DNA of 64,000 nt, from assembly GCF_902497555.1 (NCBI RefSeq), contig NZ_CABVGP010000003.1:744001-808000 (forward strand), written 5' to 3'. A program made the translations under genes and the position numbers. Below are positions 16,552-25,579 of this stretch, in pieces. Under the pieces are notes generated by a model. That model worked only from the letters and a program-made list of their open reading frames with translations. It did no database searches and was not told where the DNA came from. The stretch comes from Amycolatopsis camponoti (GTDB lineage Bacteria > Actinomycetota > Actinomycetes > Mycobacteriales > Pseudonocardiaceae). Within the stretch, counting starts at the first letter, position 1. Each line of letters begins with the position of its first letter.

Positions 16552-18885
16552 CTAGCTCTCCCGCCGCAGCATCCGGCTGACGCCCGCCGCCACCGTGGTC
16601 GCCAGGATCCAGCCCGACGCCGTGAACCCGGCCGCCACCCAGTTGTCCGATCCGTGCATGTACCAGCGCGACTTGTTGCCGAAGTCCACGATCGGCACCA
16701 GCAGGTCCGCCGTGTAGATCACCGGGTTCCACTGCAACCCCGTGTCCTGCTGGTTCACCACGCACCGGGGGCCGTTCGCGATGATCTGGTGCGTGGGATC
16801 CGAACTGACCCAGTGGATGCAGTCGTCCGAGCCGAGGCCGAACCACAGGCTCCCCAGCACGAGCAGCGTGAACAGCCAGCCCAGCGCGCGCACCGGGCGG
16901 TAGCCGTAGCCGACCATCGACCGCTGCAGCCAGCTCCACAGCCGCACCCCCGGGCCGAAGAACTTGAAGCCGCCGGCCAGCGCGTCGTAGCGGAACTGCT
17001 GCTTGCGCAACGCCACCGTCGACGCGTGCTCTTCGTTTCCCGCCGCGCGGAGCATGTGCGCCAGCTGGTCGTACGGGCCGGGCCGGTAGCCGCGCATGGC
17101 CCTGCTCAGCAGGTCGATGCGGTGGTCCAGCGCCTTGTCGTCGGCCAGTGGAATGCTCTTGCCCAGCGCGTCGTACCGGAAGTCCTCCAGCTCGATGCCT
17201 TCGGACGCGGCCCAGAACTCCTCGTTGTCGGTCAGCGTCCCGCAGTGCGCGCGGCGCAGCACGACCCGGCCGGTGGGGGGCACGTTCGGCGTCAGCGTGA
17301 ACTCGTCCGCCGCGACGTCGCCCGCGTCGAGCGCCACCATGAACGGGGGCAGCGAGCCCAGCTGGGAACCGCGCAGGTCCACTCGGCGGGCGACCTGGGC
17401 ACCGTCCAGGTTGACGCCGCCCTCCGCGACGAACGGGCGGCCGTTGTTGTCCCGCAACGTCAGGTCGCGGCCGATCCGGCCGGTGCGGACGTCCAGCGAA
17501 AAACTGCTGGTCGCGCGCAGGCCCGGCTCCGTCAGCCGCGTCCCGGCCAGGTTGATCGAGCCGCCGACCTCGACGCCCTGCAGCCGCAACGTGCCGTGGA
17601 TCGTCGCGTCCGTGAGCTGGAAGTTGCCCGCGATCTTCGACCGGCGCGCCGAGAACACGTCCCGGCCCGGGTGGCGGAACATCGAGTTCCAGGCCAGGAA
17701 GTTGCCCCCGACCGTGACGTCGGCCAGCCGCAGCTGACCGGCCGGGACGCGCAGGCTCGTCGCCTCGATGTCGCCGCCGATCTCGGTGCCGTCCAGGTGC
17801 AGCGCGCGGTCGTAGTACGGCTGCGACTTGCCGCGCACCACACTGACCTCGGCGCCGGCCAGCCGCAGCGAGCCGCCGATCCGGGCGTTGACCATGCGCA
17901 ACGTGCCCAGCGCCTGCAAGCCGTCGGACAGCTCGACGTTGCCGTCGACGCGCATCCGATCGGCGACCAGCGCCGGGCGCGGGTCGAGATACGGGTCGTT
18001 GGACTTCCACGCGTCGACGGCGATCGGCCCCTGCTGCGACACCGTCAGCTTCGCTTCGCGCAACACGATGTCACTGTCCACCGTGGCGCTCGGCAGGTAC
18101 ATGATCCCGGTCGCGGAGAAGCGTTTCCGCTGGCTGGCGGGCCCGTAGTTGTCGACCTCGCAGAGCAGGCTGCCGCCGATGTGCAGGCCGTTGCCGTTGA
18201 GCGCGAAGCCGTCCGGGTTGTTCAGCGTCGCGCCGGAAAAGTTGACGTTACCGCCGGTCCGCAGGCCGGGGAGCCGGACTTCGCCGTTCGCGACCATCCG
18301 GTACGCGAGCAGCGCGCCGGCGAGCACCAGCCGGTCGGCGTGGATCGCCTTGCCGTGCGGGTGGGCGATCACCGTGCGGGTCAGCACCAGCGACCCCTCG
18401 ATCACCGCGTCGGTGAGGTTGACCGCGGCGTTCGGCATCCCGCGCTCGCGGTCGTCACCGCGCTGGACGGTGGTCTCCTCGATCTCGCGGTCGGCGCCGT
18501 CGACCTGCACGACGCTGCGGATCAGCCGGACGTCGTTGCGGCTGCGCATGTTGCGCGCCTTGAGCCCGGGCAGCCAGCACTTGCGGAACACGAGCCCGAG
18601 CAGGTGCGCCTCGCGCACGTCCGGCGGCTGCTCGAACCGGCAGCGCTCGAACCGGAAGAGGTACTTGAGGTCCGCGGCACGCAGGTCGAGCGTGCCGGTG
18701 ATGTAGGCGTCCTCGACGTAGACGATCGGGGCGTTCGTGGCCGTTCGCCGCCAGCGCAGCAAGCCACCGTTGCCGGGTTTCAGCAGGTCGGCGGCCTTGA
18801 CCTCGTAGCGACGGTCGGGGATGCCCGCGAACGGGTCGAGCGGAGGCAGCGCGCTTTCGGTCGTAATGGCTGTTTCTCCCCCCAC
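16552..18885 (-). CDS. Large beta-helix protein with C-terminal membrane helices
   Basis: A 777-residue protein. From residue about 50 to 620 it is built of irregular short repeats with alternating hydrophobic residues such as AYITGTLDLRAADLKYLF and VNARIGGSLRLAGAEVSVV, the pattern of a parallel beta-helix related to pentapeptide or bactofilin-type proteins. Two hydrophobic segments follow, at about 685-705 (LGWLFTLLVLGSLWFGLG) and 750-770. Similar streptomycete proteins are often called membrane-associated oxidoreductase, but I see no cofactor motif to support that. GTG start with a weak ribosome site. Convergent with the SUKH gene. Confidence 0.7.
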   Translation of the reverse strand: MGGETAITTESALPPLDPFAGIPDRRYEVKAADLLKPGNGGLLRWRRTATNAPIVYVEDAYITGTLDLRAADLKYLFRFERCRFEQPPDVREAHLLGLVFRKCWLPGLKARNMRSRNDVRLIRSVVQVDGADREIEETTVQRGDDRERGMPNAAVNLTDAVIEGSLVLTRTVIAHPHGKAIHADRLVLAGALLAYRMVANGEVRLPGLRTGGNVNFSGATLNNPDGFALNGNGLHIGGSLLCEVDNYGPASQRKRFSATGIMYLPSATVDSDIVLREAKLTVSQQGPIAVDAWKSNDPYLDPRPALVADRMRVDGNVELSDGLQALGTLRMVNARIGGSLRLAGAEVSVVRGKSQPYYDRALHLDGTEIGGDIEATSLRVPAGQLRLADVTVGGNFLAWNSMFRHPGRDVFSARRSKIAGNFQLTDATIHGTLRLQGVEVGGSINLAGTRLTEPGLRATSSFSLDVRTGRIGRDLTLRDNNGRPFVAEGGVNLDGAQVARRVDLRGSQLGSLPPFMVALDAGDVAADEFTLTPNVPPTGRVVLRRAHCGTLTDNEEFWAASEGIELEDFRYDALGKSIPLADDKALDHRIDLLSRAMRGYRPGPYDQLAHMLRAAGNEEHASTVALRKQQFRYDALAGGFKFFGPGVRLWSWLQRSMVGYGYRPVRALGWLFTLLVLGSLWFGLGSDDCIHWVSSDPTHQIIANGPRCVVNQQDTGLQWNPVIYTADLLVPIVDFGNKSRWYMHGSDNWVAAGFTASGWILATTVAAGVSRMLRRES

Positions 18886-19145
18886 CTCGTTCCCAGTGGC
18901 GCCGCGTCGGAACCCCCGGAATCACACCCCGTCCCCGCGCCGACTATATCACCGGTAGATCACCGAACCGGCCCATTGACGCCCACCGGCCACGCATGAT
19001 GTGATCTTTTAACCGATTGCTCGGGGAGGGGCGCTGGTGGCATTTAATCGACCGCGGATTTCCGCGCGAACCCAGCACGCGTGTACCCGTGCAGCCGTTT
19101 CCGATCAGCAATCGGAAAAACTGTTCCGGCAGCAGAGGGGTAGAA

Positions 19146-19403
19146 ATGCGCGCACTCGTACGTGGAGCACTGGTCACCGCCGCGTTGGCGACCGGCGGAG
19201 CGCTCGCTTTGGGCGGCACAGCGGCGTTCGCCACCTCGGCGAGCACCAATGAAGTGGTGGTAGCGGGCCCATTCGACTGGTATGACTCGTGCCACCGGAC
19301 GCAGCAGGAGTACCAGCGCTACTACACGATTGTCCAGGGTTGTTTCCAGCTGACCGCCGGAAACGACAAGTGGATTTTCACCTACGACAACACGCACCAC
19401 TAG
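19146..19403 (+). CDS. Small secreted protein (85 aa)
   Basis: Begins MRALVRGALVTAALATGGAL and has a signal peptide (residues about 1-30, likely cut after AAFA), leaving a mature peptide of about 55 residues with two cysteines (in DSCHRTQQ and QGCFQL) that could form one disulfide. Mature part is rich in Tyr, Gln and Asn. GAGGGG precedes the ATG, which follows a long 260-nt leader containing the AT-rich promoter. A bidirectional terminator directly follows. Function unknown. Confidence 0.65.
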   Translation: MRALVRGALVTAALATGGALALGGTAAFATSASTNEVVVAGPFDWYDSCHRTQQEYQRYYTIVQGCFQLTAGNDKWIFTYDNTHH

Positions 19404-19408
19404 AAAAG

Positions 19409-19450
19409 CGTTTGCCCTGCGCGTCCACTTTCGGACGCGCAGGGCAAACG
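19409..19450. terminator. Bidirectional rho-independent terminator
   Basis: Perfect 18-bp inverted repeat (19409-19426 with 19433-19450, 6-nt loop) between two convergent genes; AAAA lies on one side for the leftward transcript, and the secreted-protein gene ends just before it. Confidence 0.8.
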
Positions 19451-19451
19451 G

Positions 19452-20219
19452 CTATTGACCCTCGAGACCCGCGCTGTTCGTCGGGTCCAGGACGCGCGCG
19501 AGGAACGACTTCGTGCGGTCGTGCTGCGGGTCGCCGATCACCTGGCCGGGCGGACCCTGCTCGACGACCACGCCGCCGTCCATGAACAGCACGCTGTCGG
19601 CCACCTCGCGGGCGAACTGCATCTCGTGCGTGACGACCAGCATCGTCATGCCCTCTTCGGCCAGCTGGCGCATGACCGCGAGGACGTCGCCGACCAGCTC
19701 CGGGTCCAGTGCGGACGTCGGCTCGTCGAACAGCATGACGTCCGGGTTCATCGACAGCGCCCGCGCGATCGCGACGCGCTGCTGCTGCCCGCCGGACAGC
19801 TGCCCGGGCAGCGACGTCTCCTTCTCGCTCAGGCCGACCTTCTCGAGGTTCTCCCGCGCGATCCGCTCGGACTCCTCCTTGCCGCGCTTGAGGACCTTGC
19901 GCTGCGCGACCGTGAGGTTCTCCAGCACGGTCAAGTGCGCGAAGAGGTTGAAGCCCTGGAAGACCATCCCGATCTTGCGGCGAGCGCCGTCGATGTCGAC
20001 GTCCTCGTGGGTGATCTCGTTGCCGTTCACCACGATCTTGCCCTGCTGCGGCTCCTCCAGGAGGTTCACGCAGCGCAGCAACGTGGACTTGCCCGAGCCG
20101 GACGGCCCGATGATGCAGACGACCTGGCCCCGCTCGACCTGCAGGTCGATGCCCTTGAGCACCTCGAGCGGGCCGAACGCCTTGTGCAGGCCGGCGATTT
20201 CGACGATCACGTCGCTCAC
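19452..20219 (-). CDS. Polar amino acid ABC transporter, ATP-binding subunit (GlnQ/GluA-type)
   Basis: A 255-residue ATPase. Walker [11 protein letters not shown] (about residues 32-41), signature [15 protein letters not shown] and Walker [13 protein letters not shown] are all intact, and the family-typical [18 protein letters not shown] lies between. It drives import of a polar amino acid through the permease upstream. The start GTG at 20219 overlaps the permease stop by GTGA. The upstream substrate-binding protein points to glutamate or a related amino acid. Confidence 0.92.
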   Translation of the reverse strand: MSDVIVEIAGLHKAFGPLEVLKGIDLQVERGQVVCIIGPSGSGKSTLLRCVNLLEEPQQGKIVVNGNEITHEDVDIDGARRKIGMVFQGFNLFAHLTVLENLTVAQRKVLKRGKEESERIARENLEKVGLSEKETSLPGQLSGGQQQRVAIARALSMNPDVMLFDEPTSALDPELVGDVLAVMRQLAEEGMTMLVVTHEMQFAREVADSVLFMDGGVVVEQGPPGQVIGDPQHDRTKSFLARVLDPTNSAGLEGQ

Positions 20220-21019
20220 TTGGTACCCCCGGACACTCCGGCGCCGTATTTTTTCTCCAGCCGCTGCTGCAGGATCGACAGCGGGATGGTGATGACGAGA
20301 TAGCAGAGGCCCGCGACGACGATCGGGGTCAGGCCCTTCGCCTCCAGCAGCGCCTGGCGGCTGAACTGCGCGAGCTCCTGCTGCGCCGGCGTGGTGCCGA
20401 GCAGGAACGCCAGCGACGAGTCCTTCGTCAGCATGATCAGCTCGTTGGCCAGCGGCGGCAGCACGATCCGGAACGCCTGCGGGATGACGATCGTGATCAT
20501 CGACCGCGTCGGCGACATGCCGAGCGAGCGGGCGGCCTCGACCTGCCCGCGCGGCACGGCCTGGATGCCGGCCCGGATCGTTTCGGCCATGTAGGCCGAG
20601 GACACGATGCCGAGCGCGATCATGATGGAGATGTTGCGCGGCAGGTGCGTGTCCGGGAACGCGATGGGGACGCCGACCCCGACCGCGAGGAAGATCAGCA
20701 GCGCGGGCAGGCCGCGGAAGAACTCGATGTACCCCCGCGCGAACCACCGGTACGGGCCCACCGAGGACAGCCGCATCAGCGCGAGCACGAGGCCGAGCCC
20801 CAGGCCCAGCGCGAAGCCGAGCGCGGTGAAGATGATGGTGTTCTTGAGCGCGACCGTGATCACGTCGGGGAACTGCGCGGCGGCGACGTCGAGGTCGAAG
20901 AACGCCCGCCCGATCTGACCCCAGTTGGCCAGGAACGCGAAGACCACGATGATCACGAGCAACAGGACGTACTGCGCACCCCGGAACGCCGAACGTCGCC
21001 GGCGTCGGCTCAGTGCCAT
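20216..21019 (-). CDS. Polar amino acid ABC transporter, permease subunit
   Basis: A 267-residue HisM-type permease with about five membrane helices. [16 protein letters not shown] and the EAA loop ([32 protein letters not shown]) are diagnostic. Only one permease gene is present, so it probably acts as a homodimer. Start at 21019 has GAGGAGTG upstream; a longer in-frame ORF is not supported. The gap to the binding-protein gene contains a stable hairpin. Confidence 0.9.
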   Translation of the reverse strand: MALSRRRRRSAFRGAQYVLLLVIIVVFAFLANWGQIGRAFFDLDVAAAQFPDVITVALKNTIIFTALGFALGLGLGLVLALMRLSSVGPYRWFARGYIEFFRGLPALLIFLAVGVGVPIAFPDTHLPRNISIMIALGIVSSAYMAETIRAGIQAVPRGQVEAARSLGMSPTRSMITIVIPQAFRIVLPPLANELIMLTKDSSLAFLLGTTPAQQELAQFSRQALLEAKGLTPIVVAGLCYLVITIPLSILQQRLEKKYGAGVSGGTK

Positions 21020-21073
21020 TTCACTCCTCAGGCAAGCCCGGAAAGGGCGGTTAAGACACCTCTGGAAACACCG

Positions 21074-21103
21074 CTGTGGCCGGTGCCGAAGCACCGGCCA
21101 CAG
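21074..21103 (-). promoter_or_regulatory. Intercistronic hairpin after the binding-protein gene
   Basis: Perfect 13-bp stem with CGAA tetraloop (21087-21090), 10 nt after the binding-protein stop, without a U-run. Such hairpins often protect the upstream message or partly terminate, keeping binding protein in excess over permease and ATPase. Confidence 0.6.
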
Positions 21104-21112
21104 GCGGGGGTC

Positions 21113-21937
21113 TTACTGGGTGGGGTTACCGGGCAGCCAGGTCGGTGCCTTGCCGAACCACTTCTGGTAGATCTGCGCGTAGGTGCCGTCCGACACCGAA
21201 GCCTTCAGCGCGTCGTTGATCGCCGTGACCAGGGCGGAGTTCCCCTGCTTGACGCCGATGCCGTAGAACTCGTTCGTCTTGAACTCGGTCGCGACGGCCG
21301 TGTCCGGGTTCGTCTTCACGAAGTCGTACAGCACGCCGTTGTCGTTGACGCCGGCGTCGACCGTGCCGTTCTTGACCGCCTGCTCCTCCAGCGCCAGGTC
21401 GTCGAAGGTGACGATCTCGGCGCCCTTCGCGTGCTCCTTGGCGTAGTCGGCGCCGGTCGTGGCCGACTGGACGCCGATCTTCTTGCCGGCGACGTTGCTG
21501 AAGTCCTTGATCGGCGAGCCGGACTTGACCAGCAGCGCCTGGGTCGCCTCGAAGTACGGGTTCGAGAAGTCGAACTTCTGCTTGCGCTTGTCGGTGATCG
21601 TCATGCCCGCCGCGGCCAGGTCGCACTGGCCGCTGTTCATGGCCTCGCCCGACTCGATGTTCTCGAACGCGATGTCGACGATGTTCTGCGTGACGTTCAG
21701 CTTCTTCGCGACCAGGTCCACGAGGTCGACGTCGAAGCCGACGATCTTGTCGCCCTGCTTGACCTGGAACGGCTGGTAGGGCAGGTGCGTGCAGGTCGTG
21801 AGCTTGCCGGACGCGATCAGCTGGACACCGCCGGCCGCCGTGCCGCCGTCGTCGCCCCCGCACGCGGTCAGGGCGGCGGCCGCCAACGCCAGCGCCGGGA
21901 TCAGGGCGAGCGCCTTGAGTTGGGGTACTCGGGCCAC
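21113..21937 (-). CDS. Glutamate-type ABC transporter substrate-binding lipoprotein
   Basis: A 274-residue lipoprotein. The signal ends in a lipobox LTAC, so the mature protein is anchored in the outer leaflet of the membrane. The periplasmic-binding type 3 fold is shown by KIVGFDVDLVDLVAKKLN, ENIESGEAMNSGQCDLAAAGMT, and SNPYFEATQALLV, which contains the ligand-binding loop. First gene of the operon. GTG at 21937 is preceded by GAGGAG. The ligand is probably glutamate or aspartate; that is inference from family resemblance. Confidence 0.9.
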   Translation of the reverse strand: MARVPQLKALALIPALALAAAALTACGGDDGGTAAGGVQLIASGKLTTCTHLPYQPFQVKQGDKIVGFDVDLVDLVAKKLNVTQNIVDIAFENIESGEAMNSGQCDLAAAGMTITDKRKQKFDFSNPYFEATQALLVKSGSPIKDFSNVAGKKIGVQSATTGADYAKEHAKGAEIVTFDDLALEEQAVKNGTVDAGVNDNGVLYDFVKTNPDTAVATEFKTNEFYGIGVKQGNSALVTAINDALKASVSDGTYAQIYQKWFGKAPTWLPGNPTQ

Positions 21938-22079
21938 GTCGTCACTCCTCGTAGTTCTCAGTTCGTGAGAGCACGCATATTGCCACTCATCCATACCAAA
22001 GCACAGCACTGTCGAGTTACAGCGACGTTTCGCCCCGCGCCCACCTCCGCGAGAGTGTCGCGCACGAAGGGCCACGTGG

Positions 22080-23747
22080 GTGAGGATGTCGTTCATGAAC
22101 GCGATCCCGCCCCGGCTGCCCCCGTCCGGTCGACGCGCGAGGAAGGCGACGACCCGCCGGATCACCCGGCCGGGGGCGCGGTTCGACGGGTACCTCTCGC
22201 CGGAACGCCCGCACGCCGGTGCGTACGACGAGATGTTCGCCGACGACGGCACGGTCCGCGGGCCCTACCGCGCGCTCTACGAGTCGATCGCCGCACTCGA
22301 CGCGCACGACCTCAACTCCCGGTCGATGGCGCTGGACCGGGCGATGGTCGACCAGGGGATCACGTTCTCGCTGTCCGGCCAGGAGCGGCCGTTCCCGCTG
22401 GACCTGGTGCCGCGGGTGATCCAGGCGGCGGAGTGGTCGAAGCTCGAGCGCGGCGTGGCCCAGCGCGTCCGCGCGCTCGAAGCGTTCCTCGCCGACATCT
22501 ACGGCGACCGCCAGATCCTGCGCGAGGGCGTGCTGCCGCGGCGGCTCATCACCTCGTGCGAGCACTTCCAGCGGGAGGCCTTCGGCATCAACCCGCCGAA
22601 CGGCGTGCGCATCCACGTGTCCGGAGTGGACCTGGTGCGCGACGAGGAGGGCACGTTCCGGGTGCTGGAGGACAACCTCCGCAACCCGTCCGGGGTGTCG
22701 TACGTGATGGAGAACCGGCGGACGATGGCGCGGGTCTTCCCGGACCTGTTCGCCCAGCACCGCGTCCGGCCGGTCGGGGACTACGCGTCGCACCTGCTCC
22801 GGGCGCTGCGCGCGGCGGCCGCGGCGAACGTCGCCGACCCGGTGGTCGTCGTGCTCACCCCCGGCGTCCACAACTCGGCGTACTTCGAGCACTCGCTGCT
22901 GGCCCGGCTGATGGGTGTCGAGCTGGTCGAAGGCCGCGACATGTTCTGCCGCGACAACGTCGTCTACCTGCGGACGACCGAGGGCGAGCGCCAGGTCGAC
23001 GTCATCTACCGGCGCATCGACGACGAGTTCCTCGATCCGGTGCACTACCGGCCGGACTCGGTGCTCGGCATCGCCGGCGTCCTCAACGCGGCGCGCGCGG
23101 GCAACGTCGTCGTCGCGAACGCCGTCGGCAACGGCGTCGGCGACGACAAGCTCGTCTACACCTACGTGCCCGAGATGGTGAAGTACTACCTCAACGAGAA
23201 GCCGCTGCTGCCCAACGTGGACACGTTCCGGTGCTGGCTGCCGGACGAGTTCGACCACGTCATGGCCCACCTCGACGAGCTGGTCGTCAAGCCGGTCGAG
23301 GGCTCCGGCGGCTACGGGATCGTCTTCGGGCCCGAAGCGACCCCGGAGGAGCTGGCGACGCTGCGGCGGAAGGTGCGCGCGAACCGGCGCGGCTGGATCG
23401 CGCAGCCGGTGGTCCAGCTCTCGACCGTGCCGGCCAAGGTCGAGGACCGGCTCGCGCCGCGGCACGTCGACCTGCGGCCGTTCGCCGTCAACGACGGCAA
23501 GGACATCTTCGTCCTGCCCGGCGGGCTGACGCGGGTGGCGCTGCCGGAGGGCAGCCTGGTCGTCAACTCGTCGCAGGGCGGCGGTTCCAAGGACACGTGG
23601 GTGCTGACGTCCCGGACGTCGAGCGCCGAGCGCGAGCTGGAGCAGCCCGCCCTCGGCGCGATGTCCACCGTGGACGGCCTCATCGCCGAGCAGGGGCCCG
23701 AGCTGACGTCGTCCCAGCAGCAACAACAGCAGCAACAACAGAGTTAG
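22080..23747 (+). CDS. Circularly permuted ATP-grasp protein (type 2)
   Basis: A 555-residue protein of the circularly permuted ATP-grasp family, predicted amide/peptide ligase. Visible family blocks are YDEMFADDGTVRGPYRALYE, then FGINPPNGVRIHVSGVDLVRD and EDNLRNPSGVSYVMENR, then VVKPVEGSGGYGIVFGP, which is the ATP-binding loop. The product ends in SSQQQQQQQQQQS, a low-complexity tail encoded by mixed CAG/CAA codons. First of three overlapping or tightly spaced genes with alpha-E and transglutaminase. Start is uncertain: GTG 22080 or ATG 22095; the first conserved block begins near residue 45. Confidence 0.88.
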   Translation: MRMSFMNAIPPRLPPSGRRARKATTRRITRPGARFDGYLSPERPHAGAYDEMFADDGTVRGPYRALYESIAALDAHDLNSRSMALDRAMVDQGITFSLSGQERPFPLDLVPRVIQAAEWSKLERGVAQRVRALEAFLADIYGDRQILREGVLPRRLITSCEHFQREAFGINPPNGVRIHVSGVDLVRDEEGTFRVLEDNLRNPSGVSYVMENRRTMARVFPDLFAQHRVRPVGDYASHLLRALRAAAAANVADPVVVVLTPGVHNSAYFEHSLLARLMGVELVEGRDMFCRDNVVYLRTTEGERQVDVIYRRIDDEFLDPVHYRPDSVLGIAGVLNAARAGNVVVANAVGNGVGDDKLVYTYVPEMVKYYLNEKPLLPNVDTFRCWLPDEFDHVMAHLDELVVKPVEGSGGYGIVFGPEATPEELATLRRKVRANRRGWIAQPVVQLSTVPAKVEDRLAPRHVDLRPFAVNDGKDIFVLPGGLTRVALPEGSLVVNSSQGGGSKDTWVLTSRTSSAERELEQPALGAMSTVDGLIAEQGPELTSSQQQQQQQQQS

Positions 23748-23757
23748 GGAGGTCCGG

Positions 23758-24705
23758 ATGCTGGCACGCAACGCGGAGTCGCTGTACTGGATCGGCCGGT
23801 ACGTCGAACGCGCCGACGACACCTCCCGGATCCTCAACGTCTCGGTCCACCAGCTGCTGGAGGACGCGACGGTCGACCCCGACCACGCGAGCCGCCAGCT
23901 GCTGGCCGTCCTGGGCATCGACACCCCGGACGGCGAGGCCCTCGACGTCTGGAAGCTGACCGAGCTGGTGGCGTACGCGAAGGACAACGCGGCGTCGATC
24001 GTCGGCTCGATCAACTCGGCGCGCGAGAACACGCGGGGTGCGCGCGAAGTCGTCTCGACCGAGCTGTGGGAGTGCCTGAACGCGACGTGGAACGCGGTCC
24101 CGGACCGGCAGCGCTACGCGCGTCGAGCCGGGCCGCACGCGTTCCTCTCGTTCGTGGAGGAGCGCGCGGCGATGTTCGCCGGGCTCGCCGACTCGACGAT
24201 GTCGCGGGACGACGGCTGGCTGTTCATGGTGCTCGGCCGCTCGATCGAACGCGCCGACATGGTGGTGCGGCTGCTGCTGTCGCGGGTCGCGGACCGCGCG
24301 TCGTCACCGGGGTGGATCACGGTGCTGCGCTCGGCCGGCGCCCAGGACACGTACCTGAGGACGTACCGCGGCGCGCTCGACGCGGGCCGCGTCGTGCAGT
24401 TCCTGTTGCGGGACACGCTGTTCCCGCGTTCGGTGTTCCACGCGCTGCGGCAGGCGGAGGAGTGCCTGCAGCGGCTCGACCCGGGCGGCGGCGCGCGCAA
24501 CAACGAGAAGTCGGAGGCCCTCCGCCAGCTCGGCCGGGCCCGCAGCGAGCTGGAGTTCTTGCGCCCGGCGGACCTGCTGACCGACCTGCCGCGGCGGCTC
24601 GGGACGTTGCAGACGACGATCCGGGAGATCGGGGAAGCCGTGTCGTTGCAGTACTTCAGCACGTCGCCGTGGGTGGCGTGGAGCGGTGCGGAGGTTTCAC
24701 TGTGA
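23758..24705 (+). CDS. Alpha-E domain protein
   Basis: A 315-residue all-alpha protein that begins MLARNAESLYWIGRYVERAD, the signature of the alpha-E family (COG2307). Internal duplications such as LGRSIERADMVVRLLLSR recur twice, in keeping with two helical repeats. It has no catalytic motif and is thought to be a helper of the ATP-grasp partner encoded just upstream. GGGAGG lies before the ATG, which is 10 nt after the previous stop. Stop overlaps the transglutaminase start by GTGA. Confidence 0.9.
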   Translation: MLARNAESLYWIGRYVERADDTSRILNVSVHQLLEDATVDPDHASRQLLAVLGIDTPDGEALDVWKLTELVAYAKDNAASIVGSINSARENTRGAREVVSTELWECLNATWNAVPDRQRYARRAGPHAFLSFVEERAAMFAGLADSTMSRDDGWLFMVLGRSIERADMVVRLLLSRVADRASSPGWITVLRSAGAQDTYLRTYRGALDAGRVVQFLLRDTLFPRSVFHALRQAEECLQRLDPGGGARNNEKSEALRQLGRARSELEFLRPADLLTDLPRRLGTLQTTIREIGEAVSLQYFSTSPWVAWSGAEVSL

Positions 24706-25544
24706 CGTGGCAGCTGCGGGTGGCGCACCGGACGGGGTACCGGTACGCGACGCCGGCGACGCAGTCGTACAACGAAGCGCGCCTGACCCCGCGCTCGGAC
24801 CGCCGTCAGACGACGGTCGCGACGCGCATCGAGACGACCCCGGCGACGCGTGCGTACCGCTACACGGACTACTGGGGCACGGTCGTGACGTCGTTCGACC
24901 TGCACGCGCCGCACACGGAGTTCACGGTGCTGGCGACGTCGGTGGTCGAGACGGCGGACGAAGCCGAGCCGATCCGCACGGCGTCGTGGAAGGACCTGCG
25001 TTCGGAGACGGTCATCGATCATCGGACGGAGTACCTGAGCCCGACCGACTACACCCCGCGCGACGCCGCCTTGGCGCGCGAAGCCCGCGCGCTGCGGACC
25101 GGGTTGGATCCGGCCGAATCGGTGCTGGCGGTGTGCGAGTGGGTGAACAAGCAGCTGAAGTACCAACCGGGCACGACCGGCGTCCACTCGACGGCGACCG
25201 ACGCGTGGCAGGCGCGTGAGGGTGTGTGCCAGGACTTCGCGCACGTGACGCTGGTGATGCTGCGCGCGATCGGCGTCCCGGCCCGGTACGTGTCGGGGTA
25301 CCTGCACACGAAGCCGGCCGCGAAGCTCGGCGAGGTGGTGGAGGGCGAGTCGCACGCGTGGGTCGACGTCTGGACCGGCGGCTGGTGGGCGTACGACCCG
25401 ACGAACGCGATTCCGGTCGGGCCGCGGCACGTGTGGGTGGCGATGGGGCGGGACTACGCCGATGTGGCGCCGTTGAAGGGGATCTTCACGGGTGGTGGGC
25501 AGTCCACTTTGGACGTGTCCGTCCACTTGACCCGGCTGGCCTGA
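24702..25544 (+). CDS. Transglutaminase-like cysteine protease-fold protein
   Basis: A 280-residue protein with a small N-terminal beta domain (about 1-120, bacterial transglutaminase-like N region) and a transglutaminase core. The catalytic triad is visible: Cys176 in REGVCQDFAHV, His218 in GESHAWVDVW and Asp232 in YDPTNA. It would hydrolyse or transfer amide bonds; no signal peptide is seen. It ends the ATP-grasp/alpha-E/transglutaminase operon, a conserved set predicted to make and cut a peptide or peptide tag. Confidence 0.9.
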   Translation: MTWQLRVAHRTGYRYATPATQSYNEARLTPRSDRRQTTVATRIETTPATRAYRYTDYWGTVVTSFDLHAPHTEFTVLATSVVETADEAEPIRTASWKDLRSETVIDHRTEYLSPTDYTPRDAALAREARALRTGLDPAESVLAVCEWVNKQLKYQPGTTGVHSTATDAWQAREGVCQDFAHVTLVMLRAIGVPARYVSGYLHTKPAAKLGEVVEGESHAWVDVWTGGWWAYDPTNAIPVGPRHVWVAMGRDYADVAPLKGIFTGGGQSTLDVSVHLTRLA

Positions 25545-25574
25545 GCGGCGCTTTCCCGGGAAAGCGCCGCTCAG
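25541..25574. terminator. Bidirectional rho-independent terminator
   Basis: Perfect 17-bp inverted repeat CTGAGCGGCGCTTTCCC and its complement, containing the transglutaminase stop codon and lying before the M20 gene's end. Terminates both convergent genes; U-runs are short. Confidence 0.7.
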
Positions 25575-25579
25575 GGGGA

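Noticed and set aside
16552..18885. Membrane-associated oxidoreductase label for the beta-helix gene
   Set aside because: No nucleotide, flavin, haem or metal motif is visible.
16654..18999. Long antisense open frame (781 codons) opposite the beta-helix gene
   Set aside because: Product is low-complexity and Arg/Gln/Val-rich; the opposite strand has coherent repeats and membrane helices.
23717..23744. Run of CAG/CAA codons at the end of the ATP-grasp gene as a sequencing or repeat artefact
   Set aside because: Mixed codons and a clean stop and ribosome site for the next gene argue that it is a real poly-Gln tail.
20645..23959. Very long open frame of 1104 codons across the ABC importer and ATP-grasp genes
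   Set aside because: It is a composition artefact of GC-rich DNA, with Arg/Gly/Ala-rich product and no domains; genuine genes lie in other frames.
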